A stretch of 62,930 bases of DNA from Myroides sp. N17-2 (lineage in GTDB: Bacteria; Bacteroidota; Bacteroidia; Flavobacteriales; Flavobacteriaceae): the NCBI RefSeq assembly GCF_002286775.1, contig NZ_NSGJ01000033.1:1-62930 (forward strand), given 5' to 3'. A program made the translations under genes and the position numbers. Positions 34,893 to 44,740 of this stretch are shown in pieces. Each line of letters starts with the position of its first letter. The first letter of the stretch is position 1. The notes beneath the pieces are model-generated. The model did no database searches and was not told the origin of the DNA. It was given only the letters and a program-made list of their open reading frames with translations.

Positions 34893-37800
34893 TTACTTAA
34901 ATATTACAGTCTCTACGACCTCTTTACTCTTGCGTTCTTTTAGGATAATAGTCTTTCTGATTACTTCCTGTTTAGGAGTACCGAAGTATTTATATACCTC
35001 GATGTACGCCTTAGCTGCTGACTTGGTTCTCATACCACTCTCTGCAAAATAGTTCAGCGATATCTCGTACTTTCCTTCTTTCGCTTTTGGCATAATGTAC
35101 ATCTCTGGTCCGAAACCTCTAGTTACATCCACAGATAGTTTACCCCCTAGTTTGGTTGTTTTATTGCTATAATTACACTCTTCATTAGATGGTTCTTTTA
35201 TATGAAGATCTAAGTCTGTACTATCTATATTCCAATATGTAAGCACAACTAAATCACTGTTATAATTAGCCCCATAGTAAGAAGCATAGTCTTTCTTAGC
35301 TGTTGCCTCGAGCTGTTGCATAAACATCTTCTCTTTGACAGACCAAGACTCTTTATTCTTGTTTTGTTTTTCTAAGAATGCATTGGCAAATAATCCGTTT
35401 ATCGCTCTTATACTACCGTAATTATCCGTTTTAAACTGTTTAGAAGCGCTGATATAGTAGAACACTGCTGCTAGTTTAGGATTGTTATCTTCTAAGGCAC
35501 GTGCCATATTAAAGTATACTAATCTATCGTAAACACGAGTATCTAATATCTTTTGTCCCAAATAATAACTGTCATAACCACTCTGCATATTCAGCGTATG
35601 GGTAAGCAAATCTCGCAATACACTTACATCACTACCGTTCTTCTCGATAATCGAACTCATTAACTTCAGCGCATCTGCCTCTGACTGTGTCTTGGCACGC
35701 TTAGCTGCTAATACTTGTAGCGCATCGAAAGTCATCTCCTCACTTGCTAGTAAGTCTATTTCCTCTTTCGTTTGACTTTTCTTTTCCCATACTTTAAACA
35801 CATTAGAAGTAGGGTTAATAGTAAAGTCTTGGTCTTTCATTTCTTTGATATAGTTATCTAAAATATCATCATTACTCTCTAAGATACTTTGTTTTCTCAA
35901 CATTGTAATCCAATTCTCAAATGCTTTCTTCGCAGTCAATGGATCAATAGAAATAAACTCTTTTAATAGTTCTGTTACAGTAAACTCCTTCACAAACTTC
36001 TCTGCTGTATCAAAGCTCTTCACCTTATATCTGTCATAATCAGCCTGTGACTCTAACATCAAGAACGAAGTAAAGTTACTCACTACACTGTAGTAAATAG
36101 AGTAATCTACAATAGCGGTCTTCAGCTGCTCGCCAATCAAATCTAACTGAGTCAATGCGATCTTACCGTACATACGAGACGCTAAGTCTGAAGTAACTTT
36201 CTTCTCTGGTTTAAACTCAAATATTTTAGTACCTGCCGCACCTGAACTTGCTTTAATCTGAATAGGCTTATCTAGTGTACCTCTTGCTGCTAGTTGGATG
36301 ATTTGCCCATCGTATAACTGTGTAACTCCTCCTGCTAATAAGATATCCTTAGCTGATTCACTTGACACGCTCTCTACCTTCCACGTTTTATATCTAAATG
36401 CCTTCGCACTCTCTAACATCTGAGCCTCGCTATTAGCTGTAAAAGAACTCGCTCCTGTATACCCACTCAAGTAGTCTAATAGCTCTGTATTAGTACCCGA
36501 CATTCCCGTTTTATACGTATAGATCTTATCTCCCTTATAAATCATATTAATCAATAAATCACGAGAACTTACTCCCCAATTTAAATCTCCATCACTTAAT
36601 AAGAAGATACTCTTATGCTTGTTTTGTGCTAACCACTTTGGTGCAGAAGCTTCTTTTAAAGCTCTTCCCAAGTCTGTGGCTCCCTCTAAAGAGAGGTTAT
36701 TCATATAGCTTAATAAATCTTGTCTATTCTTAGCTGTATTACTGATAAATTGCTCTTGATACCACTTAGTACCTAAATTGAAATTAACTACTGCAAAACG
36801 CTCTATAACGCCTTCATTCTGTGTAAGTATCTCATTAACTAAGTTTACCCATATCCCAAATAACGTAGGATTAGAACTCAGTGAAGTATCTAACATAAAC
36901 ACGGCATCTTTAGCTATGGTGTTGTCTATCTCACGAGGCAAGTTAATACGCATTGTACCCGCTACATAACTCTCTCCCTCATTACTCTGAACAAGCGCTA
37001 TAGCCGAGGCATTGTTTAGCTTCACTTTTACCTCTTTCTCACTAGGGTTAAAGTAGGTTAAGTATTGTTTATTATTACTTTTCTCTACGATAGCATCTTT
37101 AGACGGTGTGATTACATACTGACTATCATCTGCCACTGCTACATCTAGGCGCACCTTACTCTTCGCCTGAGGTAAACTAAGTACAAACTCTCTAAAGTCA
37201 ACCCCCTCGATCATATCTACATCATAACCAACTACGATATGGTGAAGTTGATTCATCTGTAATGGGAATACTCTACAGCTAAACATATCTGCTCCTGACC
37301 ACTCCATAAGCGCAGGATCTACTTTTCTGTTTATCGTAGTGAAGTAAGCATCCGCAGCAGTTTGTTTCTCTGTTATTTTAGCTTGTTTAGTAGACTTCTG
37401 GTCTTCTCTTTTTTGAAGTCCTATGTTAGACAAGTCGAAGTTGTCTTTTGAGTAATCGTGTAACTTAGCTACTGGAGTAACGTCTTTGCCTTGTTTATCT
37501 CGATCGAAGACTGTTGTTCCTCCGAAAGCGAAGTAATAAGGTGACGCATCCACAGGTAGTTTCAGCTTAAACGTTCCTTCTAAGCCACTCCCTTTAGTAT
37601 TATAAAAGTACGCATCTATCAGTACTCTAATGCGGTTACCATCTATCTGCATCGCTATCTGAGCGTCTTCTAATGGTAGGAACTCATTATCCCCTATCTC
37701 TAAGCGCATAGAGTTGTCTTTAAGTGTCGATTTTTTCCAAGTTTCAGTAGAGCCTTCATTTTTTTGTTTTGCTCTATCTCCCCTTGCTATTTTCATATTC

Positions 37801-38264
37801 CCACTTCTATCAGCGACTTCTGCAGCATCATAACTTATATCAAGCATAGCAGAGGGACTAGGAGAATAACTGCTAAACTTCGCAGAAGCATCTTTATTAT
37901 TATTTCTACTCTCTCTCCTAGAAGATCTCTCATCTGAGTAACTGATAACAACCACTTCATCTAGTTGATCAGTAGAGGCTTCTAAAGTAACGTTGTAATA
38001 ATCTTTATTCTTCTCTATTTTCACTTCCTTGTCTTTCATTCCTATAAAAGAAACGACAATAGAAGTATTCTTTGCATCACTAACAGTAATGGTAAACTTC
38101 CCATCAAGGTCTGTTTGGACTCTATTAGTAGTTCCTTTTTCTGTAACTAAAGCACCTGGCAATTCTATACCACTTTCCTTAACTATTCCTCTTATAGTCC
38201 TAGTCCCTGCTAGTACTGTCAAGCTACAGCATAGCAACATAAATAAGCAAATAATCTTTTTCAT
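34893..38264 (-). CDS. CarboxypepD_reg-VIT-VWA-YfaP surface protein
   Basis: 1123 aa from ATG 38264 (MKKIICLFMLLCC); the frame stays open 20 codons further upstream but only this start gives a proper signal peptide (1-20, ending VLAG). Order: carboxypeptidase regulatory-like beta domain (about 24-85), a TonB-plug-like LDEVVVISYSDER motif, a charged linker, VIT (about 170-300), VWA with MIDAS DTSLS, EGATDLG and LSDGDLNWG (about 455-620), helical part, and YfaP/DUF2135-like end. No beta-barrel follows the plug-like motif. Paralogue of 26427-29420, with the lipoprotein signal replaced by this N-terminal module. Confidence 0.85.
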   Translation of the reverse strand: MKKIICLFMLLCCSLTVLAGTRTIRGIVKESGIELPGALVTEKGTTNRVQTDLDGKFTITVSDAKNTSIVVSFIGMKDKEVKIEKNKDYYNVTLEASTDQLDEVVVISYSDERSSRRESRNNNKDASAKFSSYSPSPSAMLDISYDAAEVADRSGNMKIARGDRAKQKNEGSTETWKKSTLKDNSMRLEIGDNEFLPLEDAQIAMQIDGNRIRVLIDAYFYNTKGSGLEGTFKLKLPVDASPYYFAFGGTTVFDRDKQGKDVTPVAKLHDYSKDNFDLSNIGLQKREDQKSTKQAKITEKQTAADAYFTTINRKVDPALMEWSGADMFSCRVFPLQMNQLHHIVVGYDVDMIEGVDFREFVLSLPQAKSKVRLDVAVADDSQYVITPSKDAIVEKSNNKQYLTYFNPSEKEVKVKLNNASAIALVQSNEGESYVAGTMRINLPREIDNTIAKDAVFMLDTSLSSNPTLFGIWVNLVNEILTQNEGVIERFAVVNFNLGTKWYQEQFISNTAKNRQDLLSYMNNLSLEGATDLGRALKEASAPKWLAQNKHKSIFLLSDGDLNWGVSSRDLLINMIYKGDKIYTYKTGMSGTNTELLDYLSGYTGASSFTANSEAQMLESAKAFRYKTWKVESVSSESAKDILLAGGVTQLYDGQIIQLAARGTLDKPIQIKASSGAAGTKIFEFKPEKKVTSDLASRMYGKIALTQLDLIGEQLKTAIVDYSIYYSVVSNFTSFLMLESQADYDRYKVKSFDTAEKFVKEFTVTELLKEFISIDPLTAKKAFENWITMLRKQSILESNDDILDNYIKEMKDQDFTINPTSNVFKVWEKKSQTKEEIDLLASEEMTFDALQVLAAKRAKTQSEADALKLMSSIIEKNGSDVSVLRDLLTHTLNMQSGYDSYYLGQKILDTRVYDRLVYFNMARALEDNNPKLAAVFYYISASKQFKTDNYGSIRAINGLFANAFLEKQNKNKESWSVKEKMFMQQLEATAKKDYASYYGANYNSDLVVLTYWNIDSTDLDLHIKEPSNEECNYSNKTTKLGGKLSVDVTRGFGPEMYIMPKAKEGKYEISLNYFAESGMRTKSAAKAYIEVYKYFGTPKQEVIRKTIILKERKSKEVVETVIFK

Positions 38265-38351
38265 ATCGAGCGTATTATTTATATATTCATTAAATTTAAC
38301 ACATATTAAACGATAATAACGCAATAATCACATATTATTGTTATACTCCAC

Positions 38352-38386
38352 AAAAAAAGCCCATCTAACATTAGATGGACTTATAT
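38352..38386 (-). terminator. Terminator of HAD phosphatase gene
   Basis: Stem gcccatcta/tagatggac with an ACAT loop between A- and T-runs. It lies between the HAD gene stop and the start of the large VIT-VWA gene, both minus strand. Confidence 0.8.
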
Positions 38387-38413
38387 AACTAAGAGTGAAT
38401 ACTATCTATATTC

Positions 38414-39109
38414 TTAGTTTAGATAGTCGACTACTTCTTTTATGTTTTCTATTTTTCTAAATTTAGGATAAGGAAGTTCTGTTTCTACTACTTCGTGTGC
38501 CCACGTCACGTGAAACGGTATGTGTAATGCCGATCCTCCTAACTCTAACACAGGTATAATATCTGACTTTACAGAGTTACCCACCATTAAGAACTCCTTA
38601 GGAGTAGATGACAACTTAAACAATAGCTTAGCATAATCTGCCATCTGCTTATCACTCATCACCTCCACGTGGCTAAAATACTGTGATAAGCTAGAGTTAC
38701 TCAACTTGCGCTCTTGATCTAATAGGTCCCCTTTAGTCGCTAAAACTAATTTATACTTGCCGTTTAGTTGTGCTAGTGTTTCTTCCACTCCGTCTAATAG
38801 CGTGATTGGTTTATCTATTAAGTCATGTCCTAAAGCTAATATATTGCGCACTAACACATCATCCATACGATTACCTGTGATCTGAGTACCTGTCTCTAGC
38901 ATACTTAGTAAAAAGCTCTTCGCTCCAAATCCATAGCGATCAAGGTTTCTCATCTCTGTCTCAAACAAGACCTTAGATACCTGCTCCGCTGACAGATAAT
39001 CTTTTAACAACACACAGAATGCTTGCTCCGTCTCTTGGTAATATATCTCGTTATTCCACAGGGTATCATCAGCATCAAATGCGATTATTTTTATGTTTTT
39101 ACTCATCAT
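38414..39109 (-). CDS. HAD-superfamily hydrolase
   Basis: 231 aa. Motif I D12-A-D14-D-T16, a helical cap with YGFGAKSFLLSMLE, motif II Thr in VLATKGD, and motif IV VGNSVKSDI. Looks like a YjjG/HAD-IA type phosphatase; substrate unknown. Monocistronic. Confidence 0.85.
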   Translation of the reverse strand: MMSKNIKIIAFDADDTLWNNEIYYQETEQAFCVLLKDYLSAEQVSKVLFETEMRNLDRYGFGAKSFLLSMLETGTQITGNRMDDVLVRNILALGHDLIDKPITLLDGVEETLAQLNGKYKLVLATKGDLLDQERKLSNSSLSQYFSHVEVMSDKQMADYAKLLFKLSSTPKEFLMVGNSVKSDIIPVLELGGSALHIPFHVTWAHEVVETELPYPKFRKIENIKEVVDYLN

Positions 39110-39198
39110 TTCTATTTATTGTGTAGTCAAATATAATGGTCAATATACAGCTTTAAAAAGACATTTGTCTTTAATAATTTATTTTGGATATGCACTCT

Positions 39199-39628
39199 TT
39201 ATTTCGCTATACCGTAAGACAACCTTGTCTCTTCTACGAAACGGTCAAAGTCAGATATATACTTATAATCTTGTACTGTGCGGTATTTACCAAACAGCTG
39301 TTTCCCTTGCTTTAATCGCTCATCATCTAAGGTAAACCCCTTAATCAAGTACTCTTTTAATACACCATTCGCCCACTTTCTAAACTGTGTTACTTGTACA
39401 GAGTTAACCCGATATCCTACAGATAATATCATATCTAAATTGTAGAAATTAGTCTTGTAATTCTTACCATCCGAAGCAGTATGTGCAATTTTTGCACATA
39501 CTGAATTCTCTTCTAATTCACCGTCTTTAAACACATTAGCAATATGCTTAGTGATTACACTTCTATCAACACCAAATATCTCACTCAACGCTTTCTGAGA
39601 AGCCCATATCGTCTCTTGATAATTCCAG
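39199..39628 (-). pseudogene. RhuM-family remnant
   Basis: 129 aa readable from a TTG at 39588, with in-frame homology continuing upstream to two stops near 39625 (FWNYQETIWASQKALSEIFG). ETIWASQKALSEIFGVDRSV and YNLDMILSVGYRVNS are RhuM/virulence-type signatures. Complete family members are roughly 300 aa; both ends are missing here. Associated with phage and mobile islands; probably non-functional. Confidence 0.7.
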
Positions 39629-39648
39629 AATTATCACTTATTCTAGGT

Positions 39649-40044
39649 TTAATCAAAATCACCACTAAGTATTTCTTGCCATACTCTCTCATTTGCTAGT
39701 CTGATTTCATTTAATGAATTATGGACTCGATCTGTATTCTCTAGTAACATCTCTATTGTTTCACTTGGTAAAGCTTCTAAGTTTCTACAAAGCAGAAAAT
39801 AACAGTCTAAAACAGCACATCCACTGTTAGCAGCTTCAAAATTATCAACCTGAGCTTCAAAATCCTCTACGCAATAATAGAGTTGTATGTTAATAGGAAT
39901 CTGTAGAGCACGCTCCCTAATACTAGTAAACAAATCAAAATGATTTGAATCCTGATCTATCATAACATTTCTATAAATACTAGTTGCTAAATTCATTGCC
40001 TCTTTCCAAACTTCTAAATCTTGGTATGCTTTTCTTTGTATCAT
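39649..40044 (-). CDS. Four-helix-bundle (S23/IVP-like) protein
   Basis: 131 aa. The start RKAYQDLEVWKEAMNLATSIYR is diagnostic of the 23S rRNA intervening-sequence-type four-helix bundle family, here chromosomal and not inside an rRNA gene. Small helical protein, biological role unknown. Confidence 0.85.
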   Translation of the reverse strand: MIQRKAYQDLEVWKEAMNLATSIYRNVMIDQDSNHFDLFTSIRERALQIPINIQLYYCVEDFEAQVDNFEAANSGCAVLDCYFLLCRNLEALPSETIEMLLENTDRVHNSLNEIRLANERVWQEILSGDFD

Positions 40045-40153
40045 AATGAATAGTTTTAATTCACCTATATCATCTCAAGAACAACACCAAAACATCCTTT
40101 TAAATATGAACAAATTGTAAACTGAATATTATATAACCACCCTACAATCAACA

Positions 40154-40182
40154 AGAAAAGCCCATCAAACGATGGGCTTTTA
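40154..40182 (-). terminator. Terminator of oxidoreductase gene
   Basis: Perfect stem aaaagcccatc/gatgggctttt with an AAAC-type loop, 19 bases past the stop at 40201. Confidence 0.85.
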
Positions 40183-40200
40183 TATATCTTCAACTAAGAA

Positions 40201-41178
40201 TTACTCTGTCATAATCACTAATCGCTGTCCACTAGATAGCTGTTTATCCCAAACTTCACTAATCTGTTGCCAATTATAACTTACTGTATCTATATGCAAC
40301 CCACCCTTTGTCGCAAGGTCAAATGCCTCCGGTAGTAATTCTTTAAAGAAGCGCATCACCTCCTCATCTGTCCAGCTACCTATTCCAGAGCCTAATAACA
40401 TAATATCTGTACCTCTTAAGATAGAAGAAGACAGTTCCATCATATCTCCTGACATCGCCCCTACATTGACAAAACGAGTTCTATGTTGATACTTCCCTTT
40501 GCCCTTAAGTGCTGTTAAGATACACGATGCACTCTCTCCCCATAGATAATCTATCACCACATCTATAGACGTGGCTTGATGTATCTGATTAAACGCTTGT
40601 GTTAAGCTATCTTTCTCTTGACTAAGCACTATAGTCTCATCAGCTCCGAGCTCTTTTAAATAAGCTAAAGCATCAGTATTTCGACCAGTAGCGATTACTT
40701 TACTTGCACCATAATATTTAGCCATCTGTACTGCTACTTGCCCTGTGACTCCGGTTGCGCCATTGATTAACACGACATCCCCTTGCTGTAATTTACCTCT
40801 TAATAACATAGCGATTACTGATCCCATTAAGGCATTCGGAAGTGCTGATGCCATAGCCAAGTCCATTCCTTTAGGTAGAGCGACTACTTGTGCTTTGTTG
40901 ACCACAGCGTACTCACCTAACATTCCGTGAAGTCCGAAGCCATACGCTAAACGTCCATCTGCTAGCTCGCCTACCCCATCTGTACCAATGACAAAAGGTG
41001 AAAAGAGCTTACTACTCACAGAGTAATGCATACCACTAGCGATAGCCCTATCTAGATTCTTAATAGATACAGCTTTAACTTTCATTAAAATTTCTTGTGA
41101 TGAACCGACTTCCACTTGTTTAAAGTCGGATGTAAATACGGGTGTTGCCCCTTTTTCTTTGACAATAACTGCTTTCAT
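40201..41178 (-). CDS. Quinone oxidoreductase-like MDR protein
   Basis: 325 aa medium-chain dehydrogenase/reductase. N-terminal GroES-like fold, then a Rossmann domain with LINGATGVTGQVAVQMAKYYGA (about 140-161) and a basic/polar NADPH-type ATGRN end to the second strand. The Cys/His zinc ligands of alcohol dehydrogenases are absent, so it is the zinc-free quinone-reductase type. A Crp/Fnr regulator lies 70 bases upstream on the same strand. Confidence 0.88.
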   Translation of the reverse strand: MKAVIVKEKGATPVFTSDFKQVEVGSSQEILMKVKAVSIKNLDRAIASGMHYSVSSKLFSPFVIGTDGVGELADGRLAYGFGLHGMLGEYAVVNKAQVVALPKGMDLAMASALPNALMGSVIAMLLRGKLQQGDVVLINGATGVTGQVAVQMAKYYGASKVIATGRNTDALAYLKELGADETIVLSQEKDSLTQAFNQIHQATSIDVVIDYLWGESASCILTALKGKGKYQHRTRFVNVGAMSGDMMELSSSILRGTDIMLLGSGIGSWTDEEVMRFFKELLPEAFDLATKGGLHIDTVSYNWQQISEVWDKQLSSGQRLVIMTE

Positions 41179-41248
41179 ATCTCATTCTATTTATAGAGAT
41201 AAAAGTATTGTAAGACAGGTAGCTATAACGATAACATTTGTTATCAAA

Positions 41249-41821
41249 TCAAGACTTGAGTAGTCTACTTTTAATACGGCTCAAGTGAACCTTAGAGATA
41301 CCTAAATAAGAAGCAATGTAATGCTGAGGAATACGTCTGATAAGTTCAGGGCGTGTCTCATACAGCTTTAAATAACGCTGCTCAGGCGTAGCATTCACAA
41401 AAGACAGACTGTGAGCGACATAGTCAAAAGTACGTTGGAAGATCACATCGATAAACAAATCTCTGTATTCTCTCTCTACTAAAGCCTCTTCTAACAAGGG
41501 CTTTATATCACTCTTATCCGCTACCCAAACCTCAGTAGTCTCTATTGTATCTAAGGTAAACCTACTCGGTACTCCCTTCCATAAACTCTCTATAGACGAC
41601 ACCATACTGTTCTCTAAGAAGAACTGAAACGTAACCTCTTGTCCATCTTTATTAATCCAAGCACGCATACAGCCTTTCTCTACCCAAAACACCTTATTAG
41701 CCACATCACCCTCTTCTAACAACACTGTTTTAGCAGCATAAGTTTCCTTTCTAAAATAAGGCTTATAGGTATTGATAAACTCCTGACTGATTAAAGAATC
41801 TCTATCTACTTGTTCGAACAT
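41249..41821 (-). CDS. Crp/Fnr family transcription regulator
   Basis: 190 aa. Cyclic-nucleotide-binding-like domain (about 20-125) and C-terminal helix-turn-helix HYIASYLGISKVHLSRIKSR. Same gene pairing (regulator followed by an enzyme) as at 14085-15418; the likely target is the MDR reductase downstream. Confidence 0.85.
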   Translation of the reverse strand: MFEQVDRDSLISQEFINTYKPYFRKETYAAKTVLLEEGDVANKVFWVEKGCMRAWINKDGQEVTFQFFLENSMVSSIESLWKGVPSRFTLDTIETTEVWVADKSDIKPLLEEALVEREYRDLFIDVIFQRTFDYVAHSLSFVNATPEQRYLKLYETRPELIRRIPQHYIASYLGISKVHLSRIKSRLLKS

Positions 41822-42012
41822 CGGGTTTTGTGTTTATGACTTGTGTTTTTAAGAGACTAAGGTAGGGGATTTACTCTAATCTTACTCTCTGTAATTTTCA
41901 TTTAATTCTCCAAGGGAGCAATATACCCTTTGCTGATTGCAAGTAATTCTATTTAACTCGCTCTAAGAAACAGAAAGTATATCTCGTTTTATAAAGAAGA
42001 TGTACTCTCTCC

Positions 42013-42873
42013 TTATTCGCCATCATTATCCTTCTTTTTATTTAATATTTTAGTTTGTTGTTTCTCTATCTTCTTTACACTATCTACCGTAGGCAAATCT
42101 TCGGGCATCATCCCCCCTAATTCTTCGATTGTCTGACGCACCTTAGCACCTACTTCATAATGTGTTTCATTCGCTTTTGCTTTGCCTTGGATATTCTCTC
42201 TGCGCAGTTTATCCTCAGTCTGTGTCGCTCGGAATAAGTTGGCTGCTAATTCTGTGCTTCCCATATGGTCTAATATCTGCTGGCTCTTACTTAATCCTTT
42301 TTTATGATGAATACTCTTAGCATCTAAGCCTCCGTATAAGCCTTTATAACCGTGGTTTTGAAAAATAGCATAATCTAACGGCCTAATCACTCCCGCATCT
42401 TTTGCTGCAGCGGCAAGTTGGGTATTGTGTTTTGCTAATTCATTTCTCAAAAACAAGCGTCGCTCGTCTTCAGTTGACAAATTAGCATATTCATCCATCT
42501 GGCGTATTTCTTGTATACGTGTTTGGACTGCAAAATACGTTTGCCCTTGTGCTACTATCTCTTTGGATGGATCCGCATTTTGAACCACAAGGTAACAAGC
42601 ATAACGAGACATTCTCACACTATCTACCTCGCGATGAGCTGTTTTACCAATTGCTATCATATCGAGGATATCCTCGAAATGATCTACTATATTTTGTCCG
42701 CTATTTTCACAGGCTGTCTTAGCTCTTACTACCACAGGAAGAAAATGTCGATACTCAGAATACTCCAGTATTTTTGCTAAATCGCGCGCACTCCAATATT
42801 CATTGCCATTCTCGTCAATGCGTTTGATTTGCTCAAACAAGCTCTCGTTTATACTTTGCATATCACTTCCCAT
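42013..42873 (-). CDS. dinD: DinD-type DNA-damage-inducible protein
   Basis: 286 aa. BRO-N-like start (NGNEYWSARDLAKILEYSEYRHF) and conserved DinD blocks VRMSRYACYLVVQNADPSKEIVAQGQTYFA and YGGLDAKSIHHKKGLSK. Escherichia coli DinD acts on RecA filaments; here the role is assumed similar. No LexA box was identified. A basic, Lys-rich tail ends the protein. Start at the second Met (residue 5) is also possible. Confidence 0.85.
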   Translation of the reverse strand: MGSDMQSINESLFEQIKRIDENGNEYWSARDLAKILEYSEYRHFLPVVVRAKTACENSGQNIVDHFEDILDMIAIGKTAHREVDSVRMSRYACYLVVQNADPSKEIVAQGQTYFAVQTRIQEIRQMDEYANLSTEDERRLFLRNELAKHNTQLAAAAKDAGVIRPLDYAIFQNHGYKGLYGGLDAKSIHHKKGLSKSQQILDHMGSTELAANLFRATQTEDKLRRENIQGKAKANETHYEVGAKVRQTIEELGGMMPEDLPTVDSVKKIEKQQTKILNKKKDNDGE

Positions 42874-43237
42874 AACTAAAATTATTTTTTCAATAAATTA
42901 TCTTTAATACGTTAACAATAGCTTCCCTAAGAGCGATTAGATACCATAGTCTCTTTTTCTTCTCGCTATCTTGCTGTAAGTTACATTTTTTTGATCTAAC
43001 TCAATAACTTATTCCGCAATTATCTGAATTAGGATAAAATAACCTCAACCTAAAAGACGAGGTCATTCTAATCCTATTCACTCAGCGATGTTTTCTGACT
43101 TTGTAGTTATCTATAAAACCAAAAGCCTACTCATATCTGAGTAGACCTTTTATACTTATTCTCATAATTCTACTAGAGAGTAGAACTAACTACTTGATTA
43201 TTTTATTTCCTTAATACATCTAACTATAGAACCATCA
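42874..43237. other. Intergenic region with a terminator
   Basis: No ORF. A hairpin (aaaag-cctactca/tgagtagac-cttt, 43121-43151) terminates the gene at 43238. Confidence 0.6.
43121..43151 (-). terminator. Terminator of DUF417 gene
   Basis: Stem ctactca/tgagtag extended by partly paired A/T-rich flanks, with a T-run on the minus strand. Confidence 0.65.
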
Positions 43238-43837
43238 TTACTTTAATATCCTACGGGCACTATCACTAGCAATGACTAATCCCGCAGCTAACATAATGAC
43301 ATCTTTAAGTACTAAGCGTCCTGCTCCAGATAGGTAAGGAAAACCATAGTTGGGTGTTGGGAAATCTCCTCCAAGATTGGGAACATATACTTCCGGGGTT
43401 GTAATTAAAAAAGTTAAGGTCACAATAGACATTCCCACAGTCAGAATCCCTCCTATAAAGCCTATTTTGGGAAACCAAATACCCAATAGAACAAATACCC
43501 CTATCGTTATGATAACCACCCCTAGAGCGTAAGAAAACAAGTACGTACCATTAGCAGTGTGCCAATCAATGTTCTTTTGAACTGTTTTGCCCTCAGGATT
43601 TTTATATTGGGTATAGGCTGCCACTTCTTTTCCGTTTGCATCTATTGTCTTTTGATCCGCATTGTGGTAAAAGAAACTCATAAAGGGACTGTTTATAACA
43701 AAAGGCACTATTCCATCTGCCTCATACTGAAAGGCCTTTAACCCTCCTATCCACAACATAACTATAAAGATACTAAGGCGTATCAGATGAATTGCTTTAA
43801 CTTGTAACTGGCTGAAAAATTCTAAAATCTGTTTCAT
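43238..43837 (-). CDS. DUF417/YkgB (RclC-like) membrane protein
   Basis: 199 aa with four transmembrane segments. GIVPFVINSPFMSFFYH and the late FPYLSGAGRLVLKDVIML are signatures of DUF417 (YkgB/RclC). In Escherichia coli RclC belongs to the reactive-chlorine resistance regulon controlled by an AraC protein, RclR; here too an AraC gene lies 66 bases upstream on the same strand. An oxidative-stress role is inferred. Confidence 0.85.
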   Translation of the reverse strand: MKQILEFFSQLQVKAIHLIRLSIFIVMLWIGGLKAFQYEADGIVPFVINSPFMSFFYHNADQKTIDANGKEVAAYTQYKNPEGKTVQKNIDWHTANGTYLFSYALGVVIITIGVFVLLGIWFPKIGFIGGILTVGMSIVTLTFLITTPEVYVPNLGGDFPTPNYGFPYLSGAGRLVLKDVIMLAAGLVIASDSARRILK

Positions 43838-43903
43838 TGTATATTGTTTTATAAAAGCATAAAACTACTGTACCCATACACAACAAAACATAGACAATTC
43901 CCG

Positions 43904-44740
43904 CTATTCCATAGACTTTTTTGCTACAATAGAGATACCTACCTGCTCTCGAAATACTTTAGGCGAAACCCCTACTTCCTTTTTAAAATAGCGACTGAAG
44001 TAAAACTCATCCGAAAAACCCAACTCACTTGCCACTTCTTTTATGCTTTTATGTGTAAGGTGCAGTTGCTTTTTAGCCTCTAGCACTAAGCGCTCTTGGA
44101 TTAGCTGTGTAGGCGTTTTTCCAAAGTATTTCTTTACTTTTTTACTAAAGACATCCGTTGACAGATTGTATTTATCAGCATAGAAAGACACTGATTTATA
44201 ATGCACAATATATTCTTCTAACAATTCTTTAAAGTTTGCCACCTCCCCTATAGCAGTCATCTTTACTTTCTGACTAGCATTACTTATTTGTTTCTCTTTG
44301 CTACTTAAGGCTAAAATCAATTGCAAATAGGTCTTAACTAGTGAGATATCATAACTCGTTTCTGCTTGGTCTAGCAAACTGATTTTACTACAATATTGCA
44401 CTAATTCATCATACACCTTATCCTGCAATACCACAAAAGGAATTTCAAAAGGAGCGTTAAACAAGATACCATTGCAAGCGACCTCCTCTTTATGGTATTC
44501 TATGCAATAAAAATCACCGTGAAACTGCAGATAATACATCTCTTCAATATGCAGTGTATTCCATTTCAAAATTTGATAGGGAGACAAAAAAAGGATATTT
44601 TTTCCTGAACAAGTGTAGGTATGAAAGTCTAAAGTAAACGTTGCCTCTCCTTCAAAAAGAATAGCATAATAGAAAGGCGAATGAAGAGAAGGAACCTCCT
44701 CCTCCTTTGTAAATTGGGTTACTTTAATCAATTGTTTCAT
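43904..44740 (-). CDS. AraC family regulator
   Basis: 278 aa. Cupin-like N-terminal half and a C-terminal pair of helix-turn-helices (about 180-270; YADKYNLSTDVFSKKVKKYFG and ASELGFSDEFYFSRYFKKEVG). Upstream of the DUF417 gene, which it probably regulates. It lacks the redox Cys pair of RclR as far as I can see, so the signal may differ. Confidence 0.85.
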   Translation of the reverse strand: MKQLIKVTQFTKEEEVPSLHSPFYYAILFEGEATFTLDFHTYTCSGKNILFLSPYQILKWNTLHIEEMYYLQFHGDFYCIEYHKEEVACNGILFNAPFEIPFVVLQDKVYDELVQYCSKISLLDQAETSYDISLVKTYLQLILALSSKEKQISNASQKVKMTAIGEVANFKELLEEYIVHYKSVSFYADKYNLSTDVFSKKVKKYFGKTPTQLIQERLVLEAKKQLHLTHKSIKEVASELGFSDEFYFSRYFKKEVGVSPKVFREQVGISIVAKKSME

